A DNA stretch of 35,738 nucleotides, taken from assembly GCA_003151495.1 (NCBI GenBank), contig PLXR01000063.1:18065-53802 (forward strand), written 5' to 3'. Every line of letters begins with the position of its first letter. Positions within the stretch are counted from its first letter, which is position 1. The position numbers and the translations under genes were made by a program. Below, piece by piece: positions 25,923 to 32,528 of this stretch. The notes beneath the pieces are model-generated. The model was not told where the DNA came from and made no database searches. It worked only from the letters and a program-made list of their open reading frames with translations. This stretch comes from Opitutaceae bacterium. Lineage in GTDB: Bacteria > Verrucomicrobiota > Verrucomicrobiia > Opitutales > Opitutaceae.

Positions 25923-26091
25923 ACTCCACCGGCTCTATGGGACGCGCCATTTCTGCTTGCCGTTGATTTTGGCGCAGGCGTACTAATGCCCCCCCGCTCC
26001 TAGCAAGGCGGTTTGGAGGATGGGGTTCTTTGTGCTTTCCAGATGGCTCTTGTGGACGGAAGCCATTCATGGAAAGTGAGTTAATAGGCAC
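25923..26091. other. Gap before tRNA-Leu
   Basis: No credible gene. TTAATA (26081-26086), ending a few bases before the mature tRNA, could be a -10 box of the tRNA promoter, but the spacing is short and I see no matching -35. Confidence 0.3.
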
Positions 26092-26177
26092 GCCCGGGTG
26101 GTGGAATTGGTAGACACGCAGGTCTCAGAAGCCTGTGCCTTAACAGCATGCGAGTTCGAGTCTCGCCTCGGGCACCA
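26092..26177 (+). tRNA. tRNA-Leu (anticodon CAG)
   Basis: A full cloverleaf can be folded by hand. The acceptor stem GCCCGGG pairs with CTCGGGC (one G-U pair). The D-arm is of the 'GAATTGGTAGAC' leucine type. The anticodon stem CAGGT/GCCTG encloses the loop CTCAGAA, with anticodon CAG at 26126-26128, which reads CTG codons. A long class II variable arm and a TTCGAGT T-loop follow, and the 3' CCA is encoded. The 3' end faces the integrase gene, which begins 85 bases later, so this is the likely attachment site of the island. Confidence 0.95.
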
Positions 26178-26262
26178 ACAAGTTACAAAAGTTATCGAGA
26201 ACTGGAATTTCAGGCATTGACGGACCATTGACATTTACCTCCGGACCGGCAATCTTGCCATT

Positions 26263-27417
26263 GTGAGGACGCCGAAGATTCGAGTCTTACGCTGGAAGTG
26301 GGGTGGACCCCAGTCATCTTGGGTAATTGAAGGTTTGCGTACTCCTGATGGGAAAAGAGTTAGGAGATTCTTTCCATCTCGCGATGCCGCGAATGAGTGG
26401 CTCAAGAACCGGCGGCCCGAACTTAGGGACCAAGGTCGCGCAGCTATGTCGCTTTCTGACTCGCAGCGCGTTGATGCAGCCAAGGCCTTAGAGAAATTGG
26501 CCTCCTTAAATGTGAGCCTAACCAAAGTAGCGGAAGAATATTCGGGGAGAGCACAGCTCTTATTTCGTACGGTGCCGTTCAAGACCTTTAGCGAGGAGTA
26601 CCAAGCTGCGAAATTAGCGGACAAGAAAACGAAGCTATATCGTTCGGATATTAGATTTCGGTTGGCTGCCTTTGGTCGCGTTTTTGATAACCGCCCCGTA
26701 GCGACCATTGAAGCCAGAGAAATTGATGATTGGTTGCGCGGCTTAGGCCTTTCACTCAGCAGCCGCAAAAATTTTCGAAAAGTTCTACATGCAGCATTTC
26801 AATTTGCAGTTTTGAGGGGTTATATTCCAGAAAACCCAGTCGCAAAAACCGCCAAGGTTAAGACTATGCCGTCGATACCGGGAATACTTACTCCAGCAGA
26901 AATCAAGGCCCTACTTGACTGCGCAGACGCCGCTATGGTGCCGGGAATCGCGTTAGGCGCCTTTGCTGGGTTGCGCGACGCAGAGATCGGGCGGATGGAA
27001 TGGGGGAAAGTTGATCTCATCGGTGGCTTCGTAAAGGTTGATGCGGCAGTTGCAAAGACATCGAGTCGTCGGTTGGTGCCTATTTCAGATAATTTGCGTG
27101 CTTGGCTTGCGCCGTTCGCCAAAAAGACTGGAGATGTTCGAGAATCGGAGCGCGCCCCATATGAGCTCGTACGCGGCGTTCGAAAGGCGGCATGCAGACG
27201 ATTGGCAGAATTGGGCGAGAGTTCGGCTAATCTCGAGAAGTGGCCGCACAACGCGCTTCGGCATTCATACGTGTCCTATCGCCTAGCACTCGTCTCAAAC
27301 GCTGCTCAGGTTGCTGAGGAATGCGGCCATAGCGTCCAGATAATGAAGCAACATTATAGGGAGCTGGTCACGCCTGGTGAGGCGGCGAAGTGGTTCGAAG
27401 TACTTCCAAATACCTAA
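26263..27417 (+). CDS. Tyrosine recombinase / integrase of the tRNA-Leu island
   Basis: Site-specific recombinase of 384 residues, presumed to catalyse integration at the tRNA-Leu 3' end. It has an N-terminal arm-binding-like part ('WKWGGPQSSWVIEG', 'FPSRDAANEWLKNR'), a core-binding SAM-like domain at about 105-190, and the catalytic domain from about 205. Catalytic candidates are R238 (GLRDAEIGRM), K265, R333 in 'HNALRHSYVSY', H356 (ECGHSVQIM) and Y365 (KQHY). The residue three before R333 is Asn where His is usual; an Asn or Asp here is, from memory, common in integrases of this group. 'HYRELVTP' at the end is also typical. The start is GTG. Its stop overlaps, tail to tail, the excisionase-like gene. 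Confidence 0.92.
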   Translation: MRTPKIRVLRWKWGGPQSSWVIEGLRTPDGKRVRRFFPSRDAANEWLKNRRPELRDQGRAAMSLSDSQRVDAAKALEKLASLNVSLTKVAEEYSGRAQLLFRTVPFKTFSEEYQAAKLADKKTKLYRSDIRFRLAAFGRVFDNRPVATIEAREIDDWLRGLGLSLSSRKNFRKVLHAAFQFAVLRGYIPENPVAKTAKVKTMPSIPGILTPAEIKALLDCADAAMVPGIALGAFAGLRDAEIGRMEWGKVDLIGGFVKVDAAVAKTSSRRLVPISDNLRAWLAPFAKKTGDVRESERAPYELVRGVRKAACRRLAELGESSANLEKWPHNALRHSYVSYRLALVSNAAQVAEECGHSVQIMKQHYRELVTPGEAAKWFEVLPNT

Positions 27418-27800
27418 AGCTGCGAGGTTGCAGCACGGTCGAGGTAGCGTTCCCAATTGCCGCGCCGAATGCGACATATCCGGGTCGACAATTTCGTTGC
27501 TATGAGTCTTCCCCTGCAGATTTCTTTCTCAAGAAAGCGGCGGCTTACCCCCGCCTCACTGGCGCATTCCGCCAGTGTCAACATTGCGCGGGGCGGCACG
27601 CCTGATACCCAGGATCGCGTCCGCTCTTGATCGTTGGTTTCTGTGACGTGATTGCGCTCGTGGATGGCCGAGTCCGCTTTTGCCCCGCATCGCGCTGGGG
27701 CGAGGTCATGGGTGGCCAGGACATGGAGGGTTCCTGTAGTTGGGGGCATGCCGAACGGTGTGGGCTCTTTCCCGAGGTGCTTGGATGCTGTTAGCGCCAT
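27414..27800 (-). CDS. Excisionase-like HTH protein
   Basis: A 128-residue frame whose C-terminal 56 residues ('MLTLAECASEAGVSRRFLEKEICRGRLIATKLS..ICRIRRGNWERYL') match the MerR-like HTH_17/excisionase fold: helix-turn-helix, then a wing and a Lys/Arg-rich end. Such proteins bend att DNA to direct excision, or act as regulators. The first 70 residues look disordered and are not family-like. The ATG at 27800 is supported by an extended -10 box (TGCTATAAC, 27807-27815) six bases upstream; ATG 27584, giving only the HTH domain, is the alternative. It overlaps the integrase gene end by four bases, convergently. Confidence 0.6.
   Translation of the reverse strand: MALTASKHLGKEPTPFGMPPTTGTLHVLATHDLAPARCGAKADSAIHERNHVTETNDQERTRSWVSGVPPRAMLTLAECASEAGVSRRFLEKEICRGRLIATKLSTRICRIRRGNWERYLDRAATSQL
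27557..27577. repeat. Perfect hairpin within the HTH gene
   Basis: CACTGGCG (27557-27564) and CGCCAGTG (27570-27577) form an eight-base perfect stem with a five-base loop. It lies over the first codons of the HTH domain (next to the internal ATG at 27584). No T-run follows, so it is not an intrinsic terminator. Confidence 0.6.
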
Positions 27801-27933
27801 ACAGATGTTATAGCATACCTTTTTGAGTCGCCCCGTTTCGTTGCTCCGCGCGGTTGAGAGGCGGACGAGAAAGCACTTTTCCCGGTGGCGAATGTCGGCA
27901 TGGATTTAAAGGAATCGATGGTCCTCCTCCTGT
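27801..27933. other. Short gap between island genes
   Basis: Carries the promoter of the HTH gene and, at 27870-27879, one of three copies of AAAGCACTTT found downstream of or between minus-strand island genes. A short plus-strand frame here has no features of a gene. Confidence 0.4.
27807..27815 (-). promoter_or_regulatory. Extended -10 box before the HTH gene
   Basis: Minus-strand TGC TATAAC matches an extended -10 element (TGn plus five of six of TATAAT). Six bases separate it from the ATG at 27800, so transcription would begin at or next to the start codon. It belongs to a set of five similar sites in the island. Confidence 0.5.
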
Positions 27934-29298
27934 TCATGCTGCGGCGGGGCCTTCTTTGGCCTTTGGCGCTTGGATTTTCTTTAAGAGGCGCGCGAGTGCG
28001 CCATCGGCATCCTTTGCTAGGTCCAAACTTATGTTTTCGACGCCGGCTTTCTCATAGGCGCCTTTCTTCTGTACCTTATCCGGCTCCTCATTTCCGGAAT
28101 TGTTAGGGTCGACCTCTACTAACAGCTGCATTTCAGGTCCCGCAAAGACGATGGCGTCTGGTTTTACTGATCGATTACCCACCCAAAACATGAGATTGAT
28201 GGGCTTGATATAAGGAAGGTTTTGATCGCGGCAGAATTTGAGCAACAGGTGCTCGTAGCGTCCCTGAGTCACGCTTCCAAATCTGTCGATCTGGCACCAG
28301 GCGGCCCTAAATGTTTTTAGGAGATCTCCGTCCTTTTCAACAACCGCAATGAATAGCGACTCGAGGTCATGTTGATGGTCGTCCCTGGGCATATGCGGCT
28401 CGCCAAAGGATATGCAAAGTTCGTCCCAGTAGGCCTCGGGTATGCTCAGGCGGGCCGTTTTCATTCCTGTCAAGGCGACCCTTACGGAGCGGCCGACTTT
28501 ACCGTCCAACAGGCGTGTGCTAAATAGCCTCCCAATCACAATCGCGCGGTTGCGGAGTACATCTGACCGATTAGCACTGGCCGACAATGCGGCAGCCAAC
28601 TTTTCGGAAAAATTCACCCCGTGCTCGACGAATACTGTGGCCGGCCCAAACGACTCTTTGAAGTCAGGGTCGTTGAAAAGGGTTCTACTGATGTGGGGCA
28701 CGATCTCATTGAAACCGACCGCATAGTCCCGCAGCGGAACCCAGACATTGAGGCCGGTTAACTCCGCCAAGAGGGCCAAGAACCCTTGCAGTGTGACGGT
28801 CGGATCCTTCGATTTGAGCTTTCCAGCATTCCTCGATTTCCGCGACTTGTCTGGATTCGCGAGAATCTCCTTAGTGGCCCGTTTGAATGCCTTGGTGAGG
28901 CGCAATCTCAGGTATTTGAATTCGCCAAAGGGCTGGCGTTTCAGAAGCTTCGTGAGCAGCTTGCTATCGATAGCAAGGTGCTCGCGGGAGGGACGATCCT
29001 TGCCGAAGACAAAGCACGGGTGATTCGACCTCGGCCAGCGCGCCAACCGATATTCGAGGCCTTCGTCGAATTCCCGAACAACAACTCTTCCGGTGCAGGT
29101 GCCTTCGTCGGCTCCTTGGACGAAATGGGTGCAGCTAATTTCAAAATCCTTTCGGTATTCGGCCTGATAGGCGTGCCACTTCCTTAGCAGTTCTTGGTCT
29201 GGCAGGCTGTCGACGATCAAGATAACGGTTTTCGTATACTTGAGGGATTCATCGGTGGTGTGCAGTGTCGCGGTTAGCGTGTAGGTGTATGATTTCAT
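27934..29298 (-). CDS. Unknown island protein with possible PD-(D/E)XK nuclease-like end
   Basis: A 454-residue protein of no family I recognise. It has no signal peptide or membrane helix. A basic stretch lies at about 140-165 ('FKRATKEILANPDKSRKSRN'). The last 80 residues read 'NRSVKPDAIVFAGPEMQLLVEVD' followed by 'DKVQKKGAYEKAGVENISLDL'. The spacing D381...E395-V-D397, then a basic helix and a 'G-v-e-n-I' strand, fits the alpha-beta core of PD-(D/E)XK or DUF559-like nucleases, with Asp in place of the usual Lys. This is inference from pattern alone. It sits alone between the HTH and relaxase genes, with its own extended -10 box, and is a candidate accessory or defence gene of the island. 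Confidence 0.7.
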   Translation of the reverse strand: MKSYTYTLTATLHTTDESLKYTKTVILIVDSLPDQELLRKWHAYQAEYRKDFEISCTHFVQGADEGTCTGRVVVREFDEGLEYRLARWPRSNHPCFVFGKDRPSREHLAIDSKLLTKLLKRQPFGEFKYLRLRLTKAFKRATKEILANPDKSRKSRNAGKLKSKDPTVTLQGFLALLAELTGLNVWVPLRDYAVGFNEIVPHISRTLFNDPDFKESFGPATVFVEHGVNFSEKLAAALSASANRSDVLRNRAIVIGRLFSTRLLDGKVGRSVRVALTGMKTARLSIPEAYWDELCISFGEPHMPRDDHQHDLESLFIAVVEKDGDLLKTFRAAWCQIDRFGSVTQGRYEHLLLKFCRDQNLPYIKPINLMFWVGNRSVKPDAIVFAGPEMQLLVEVDPNNSGNEEPDKVQKKGAYEKAGVENISLDLAKDADGALARLLKKIQAPKAKEGPAAA

Positions 29299-29308
29299 AA
29301 TCGAACTG

Positions 29309-29317
29309 ATCTTAGCA
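29309..29317 (-). promoter_or_regulatory. Extended -10 box before the 454-residue protein gene
   Basis: Minus-strand TGC TAAGAT, an extended -10 element, ends ten bases before the ATG at 29298. Transcription would start only a few bases before the start codon, so there is no room for a ribosome binding site. Confidence 0.45.
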
Positions 29318-29394
29318 CATGCCCGGAAGAGGGGACGAATTCGTGGGTCGTCTCCTCGGCCCGATGTATCTGTAGGATGTCGAAACAGGCGGTC

Positions 29395-30294
29395 TCACGG
29401 CCGTATCGTGTTGGTTTCCAGGCCGCTTCCGCCGATGGCCTTGAGGGCGATTTCGACTTCGGCGGTGCGCTCCAGCAACGTTACCGGACCCTTTGGGGCG
29501 GGGGTTTCCATGGCCTTAAGCAGGGCCATCCGTCGTTTGATGGACGCGATTTGGCGCTCCTCCTCCTCGATCTCCTCCATGACTGCGTTGTGCTCCTTGG
29601 CTAAGTCGTTGTAAGCCCCTTCGGGAGTGCCTAGGCCTTTGCGGTCGGCCTCGGAGGCATAGGTTCCGAGGTGGAGGCAAACCAAGAAACCCGGCTTTTG
29701 GACGCTCAGCGGTGCGCAGGAAACCTTCTTTGAGCACCAGCTCGGAAGGGCGGAATTCACTGCTTGCTCCCAGTCTTTCCGCATGGCCCCAATGACCTCG
29801 GAGCCGAGCCTAGGAATGTCTAACTCACGGGTTTTCTTTCCGAATCGCTTTGCCACGTCGTCCCACACGCGACTCGAGAAGAGAATATGTCCGTGATCAT
29901 TTCGTTCCGGACCAAACTCCTCCCTCTTTGCGTGGTAGGCGACGTCCCCGGCGACCCCCAGCTCCTTGCAGAGATGCTTAGCGTACCCGACCAGAAGCTC
30001 CCAGTTTTCGTCTTCGTTGAGTTCAAATGGCAGGGCTACTTTGATGCTCCTGCCGACCACGGCGTTTTTTCGTCGCTCGGCGGTTTCTGCAAGCGACCAA
30101 AGCTCGGACCGGGTCACTCCTGTCGCCCCGATAATGGCAGACTTGACGAGGTCTTCTTCCTTCTCGGCCTCCCTGAACTCAAGGTCCGTAGCAGGGCAGG
30201 TCAGGTTCTCACGGGACTGGTACGCCGCCTCGGCTACCGCATTTTCACCCCGGCCGCGGCATATGGTGTTAAGGTGAAAATGGAAAATGGCCAT
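29395..30294 (-). CDS. MobA/MobL-family relaxase
   Basis: Relaxase that nicks the origin of transfer to start plasmid-type mobilisation. It opens 'MAIFHFHLNTICRGRGENAVAEAAYQSRENL', the standard MobA/MobL start, with the conserved Tyr at about residue 25. It continues 'ELWSLAETAERRKNAVVGRSIKVALPFELN' and 'DVAYHAKREEFGPERNDHGHILFSSR'. The metal-binding HxH is H134-G-H136, with H121 upstream; the usual 'NHHAHI' is here 'NDHGHI'. The rest is a helical region with a charged coiled coil. At 299 residues it lacks the long C-terminal helicase or primase domains of larger relatives. I chose ATG 30294 by family start and by the -10 box five bases upstream; the frame is open 29 codons further. Confidence 0.88.
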   Translation of the reverse strand: MAIFHFHLNTICRGRGENAVAEAAYQSRENLTCPATDLEFREAEKEEDLVKSAIIGATGVTRSELWSLAETAERRKNAVVGRSIKVALPFELNEDENWELLVGYAKHLCKELGVAGDVAYHAKREEFGPERNDHGHILFSSRVWDDVAKRFGKKTRELDIPRLGSEVIGAMRKDWEQAVNSALPSWCSKKVSCAPLSVQKPGFLVCLHLGTYASEADRKGLGTPEGAYNDLAKEHNAVMEEIEEEERQIASIKRRMALLKAMETPAPKGPVTLLERTAEVEIALKAIGGSGLETNTIRP

Positions 30295-30295
30295 A

Positions 30296-30724
30296 TTACA
30301 GTATAGCAGCATCTTTAGGCGAGGTGCCTTCGTGCCCTGGACCAAGCCCTTCCCTCTTTGCGTGGTAGGCGAAGTCCACAACCACCCTTAGCTCCTCGCT
30401 CAAGTGATTGGCATAGCCGACCAAGAGCTCCCGATGCTCGTCCTCGTCTAGCTCGTGGGGCAAAGCCACCTTGAGGTTGCTTCCGACAACTGAGTTGCCC
30501 CTCCGCTCGTGGGTTTGAGCCTGAGACCAAAGCTCTGAACGGGTGACTCCTGTCGCCCCGAGAATGGGGGATTTGACGAGGTCTTCGTCCTTATCAGCCA
30601 TCCTGTACTCGAGCTCCTCAGCAGGCCAGGTTAGGTCCACACGGCCTTGATGCGAAGCCTCCGCCACTGCATTGCCTCTGTTTCGGCGCCGTAATGACTT
30701 TTGGTGAAAATGGTAGATCGGCAT
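30296..30724 (-). pseudogene. Truncated MobA/MobL relaxase paralogue
   Basis: A 142-residue frame whose first 130 residues are clearly related to the intact relaxase just downstream: 'MPIYHFHQKSLRRRNRGNAVAEASHQGRVDL', 'DLVKSPILGATGVTRSELWSQAQTHERRGNSVVGSNLKVALPHELDEDE' and 'DFAYHAKREGLGPG'. It stops right before the metal-binding HxH motif and ends in a short unrelated tail. The catalytic Tyr is also missing: 'AYQSRE' is 'SHQGRV' here. It keeps its own extended -10 box, so it may still be expressed. It is best read as the remnant of a tandem duplication; a trimmed DNA-binding protein or regulator is an alternative. Confidence 0.75.
30300..30308 (-). promoter_or_regulatory. Extended -10 box before the relaxase gene
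   Basis: Minus-strand TGC TATACT, five bases before the ATG at 30294. The same nine bases precede the truncated paralogue. Confidence 0.5.
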
Positions 30725-30730
30725 ACCATC

Positions 30731-30739
30731 AGTATAGCA
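30731..30739 (-). promoter_or_regulatory. Extended -10 box before the truncated relaxase paralogue
   Basis: Minus-strand TGC TATACT, six bases before the ATG at 30724; identical to the box of the intact relaxase. Confidence 0.5.
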
Positions 30740-31206
30740 TCAAGAAATGAAGGGGGGCCTCGCGCCCCGAACGGGGTCTGGACCGGCCAAAAAAGCACTT
30801 TAGGCCTTGGCCGTGACGGGGGGTGATTTGCCGCAAAAACGCCAAAAACCAGTCTTTGCATAGTGTGCGCTACCCAATGGCCACAGGGCACTCACTGAAA
30901 TTCCCTCATCGCCAGCGATTACGTCCAATTTGACCGATCCCCCAAAGGTCCGTCTGGATGAACGACCACTGTGGAAACGTCCGCAGGACCACCAATCTGC
31001 CCTAGTGGACATCCTTACTATGCCCCGCCCGCCCTCAGATCTGCGTCGGTCGGCCTTCCTTAGTTTTTATCCAATTGGCCTGCCTTTCATCGACCATTTG
31101 ACCGAAAAACCTTATGCGGCCGCTTCCAGGCCTACATCCCTTCGGCTGCTAACGGCCCCTGAAAATCCTGACTCCAAACCCCATTTCTGCCCCTCGATTC
31201 GGGACG

Positions 31207-31215
31207 TGCTAAACT
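31207..31215 (+). promoter_or_regulatory. Extended -10 box before the TraD-like gene
   Basis: Plus-strand TGC TAAACT, six bases before the ATG at 31222. It has the same layout as the boxes of the minus-strand island genes. Confidence 0.5.
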
Positions 31216-31221
31216 ATCAGC

Positions 31222-31485
31222 ATGACCGAAATCGACCAACTCAGGGCCAAGCTCGGACAACGCGAAGCTGGCCTGCACCTGTTAAAGCTCCGGAAGGACC
31301 GTTTAGCCGAACAGGCGGCCTCGGCTGCGGCGCGGGCGGCGTGGCGGCTCCAGAAAAAGCTGGGCGCAATATTGCTCGAGCGCATGGCCGAACCGGAGAT
31401 TCGTACCCTATTGGAGGCCATGGTGAAACAGCTCCCGGAAAAGGAAGCCGGCCTCCTCGATGCCGCCCTCCGGGCACGCCCTTGA
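31222..31485 (+). CDS. Small TraD-like mobilisation accessory protein
   Basis: An 87-residue, highly charged helical protein. It begins with a coiled-coil-like stretch ('TEIDQLRAKLGQREAGLHLLKLRKDRL'), then 'AWRLQKKLGAILLERMAEPEIRTLLEAMVKQLPEKEAGLLDAAL'. The motif 'R..rKlGa.lle' resembles the short conjugal-transfer TraD/MobC-type proteins encoded beside MobA/MobL or TraA relaxases. Its position divergent from the relaxase genes supports an accessory relaxosome role. The similarity is short, so confidence is moderate. Confidence 0.6.
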   Translation: MTEIDQLRAKLGQREAGLHLLKLRKDRLAEQAASAAARAAWRLQKKLGAILLERMAEPEIRTLLEAMVKQLPEKEAGLLDAALRARP

Positions 31486-31613
31486 GGCACCCGGAGGCGT
31501 CGCAGTTCAATCGAATTTGGGGATGGCTACGGTACCCATCCGAGCCTTGGGGATTGGGGCGCCAGACCGCGCCGATGGCTTCCCGAAGGCACAGGTTTGA
31601 CTGCCAACGACGC

Positions 31614-32249
31614 CTAAAGATGGCAGCGGATTATGGGGAAACCCAACTGGGAGTCCGCCCATTCGATCTCGGCAAAGCGTGGAGTTGCCCGGCTCGAGTG
31701 GCACCCTGGGTTTACGCTAAGGGTCTGGCCGATTCGGGCCACGCTGCCGACGGGTTCGTGGACGTGGCCGCTAAGGGCGAGCCGTGGTCCAAGGCCCTGC
31801 CGGCAGAGGCTGCCCAGCTCAGAATCGCCCATGTCGGACCCTCCTTTCGTAGTCCCAGTGAGGGCTCGATCAGGCGGGCAATGGACTAGCCATATATCCG
31901 CGGCGCCGGCTGCCTCCAAGGGCTCGCACCAGCCAAAACACCGGATTCGAACCCCCATGAATTCGAAGGCGTCCCCGTCCAGCCAGGTCGTCGGGCCTCG
32001 CAGGCTTTGGAGCCAACCCGAGCCTGAACCGTCCAAGAAATCATGGTTGCCGGAGCACAGGGCCATCGGGGTTCCAATGGCTCCAAGGCACGAAGCTACA
32101 CGGTCTGCCTGGGCTTCGGGGGATTGGTCGACGCGCGCATCAAGGAGGTCGCCCGTGAGGCATAGCAGGTCATAGGACCGGCTGATATCCTTTAGCCATC
32201 GAAGCCAGCCTTCGTTGGCGTGCAGGTCGGTGGCATGGAGTATCCTCAC
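31614..32249 (-). CDS. Calcineurin-like metallophosphoesterase
   Basis: A metallophosphoesterase of about 211 residues with the full set of metal ligands: D8 and H10 in 'ATDLHAN', D34 in 'LTGDLLD', N68-H69 in 'GNHDF', H123 in 'LVHCPP', and H162/H164 in 'SGHVH'. The family hydrolyses phosphoesters in proteins, nucleotides or nucleic acids; this short single-domain form gives no hint of the substrate. I chose GTG 32249, directly before the conserved 'RILHATDLH' strand. A GGAGGA lies just after the stop codon of the upstream small gene. The frame is open to 32360, overlapping that gene, with an ATG at 32315 as the alternative. Probably the last gene of a recombinase/AAA cluster. Confidence 0.85.
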   Translation of the reverse strand: MRILHATDLHANEGWLRWLKDISRSYDLLCLTGDLLDARVDQSPEAQADRVASCLGAIGTPMALCSGNHDFLDGSGSGWLQSLRGPTTWLDGDAFEFMGVRIRCFGWCEPLEAAGAADIWLVHCPPDRALTGTTKGGSDMGDSELGSLCRQGLGPRLALSGHVHEPVGSVARIGQTLSVNPGCHSSRATPRFAEIEWADSQLGFPIIRCHL

Positions 32250-32266
32250 GGGCTCTATGGGTCCTC

Positions 32267-32461
32267 CTACGGTCGCCGGAGGCCCCCGTTGCGGCTGATC
32301 CGGCCTCGAAACCATCCGTCCCCGTCGGTCACGCTCCCGGTCTTGTCGACGGTGCCCCAATGGCTTCCGGAATACTTATTTCGGATGATGCCATTCGATT
32401 CGGTTAGGCCGTTCCGCTCGAGCCATACTCGGCTAACCTTCGGTTGTTTGTCTGATTTCAT
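32267..32461 (-). CDS. Small unknown protein between AAA+ and phosphoesterase genes
   Basis: A 64-residue frame, 'MKSDKQPKVSRVWLERNGL...', rich in Gly, Arg, Asn and aromatic residues, ending 'GWFRGRISRNGGLRRP'. It may be one small beta-rich domain. It sits on the same strand between the ATPase and the phosphoesterase, and its stop is followed at once by a GGAGGA that could serve the phosphoesterase, which argues that it is translated. I do not recognise a family. There is no clear ribosome binding site before its own ATG. A longer frame reaches 32524. Confidence 0.45.
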   Translation of the reverse strand: MKSDKQPKVSRVWLERNGLTESNGIIRNKYSGSHWGTVDKTGSVTDGDGWFRGRISRNGGLRRP

Positions 32462-32517
32462 GGGTATGTTGTTTCGTTGGTTGTTGGCGGGAAATGACGG
32501 GGCCGGGTGGGGCCCAT

Positions 32518-32527
32518 AAAGCACTTT
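32518..32527. repeat. AAAGCACTTT copy with nearby GC hairpin after the AAA+ gene
   Basis: Third copy of the ten-base element (others at 27870 and 30792), placed just after the AAA+ stop codon. On the minus strand it is followed by GGGCC...GGCCC, which could make a weak terminator hairpin. Confidence 0.35.
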
Positions 32528-32528
32528 A

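Larger units (their letters stand above)
30725..31221. other. Non-coding region between the mobilisation genes; candidate oriT region
   Basis: About 500 bases lie between the divergent relaxase and TraD-like genes, the usual place for an origin of transfer. Visible structure includes a GC hairpin (CCCC 30765-30768, GGGG 30773-30776) and a seven-base inverted repeat, CGGCCAA (30784-30790) with TTGGCCG (30807-30813). The latter encloses AAAGCACTTT (30792-30801). I cannot point to a nic site. A long plus-strand frame through here and into the next genes is judged spurious. Confidence 0.35.

Noticed and set aside
27854-28057. Short plus-strand frame of 67 codons
   Set aside because: It runs into the end of the minus-strand 454-residue gene and has no recognisable feature.
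30930-31889. Plus-strand open frame of 319 codons
   Set aside because: It overlaps the TraD-like gene in another frame and the phosphoesterase on the other strand. The translation is Pro/Arg-rich with no domain.
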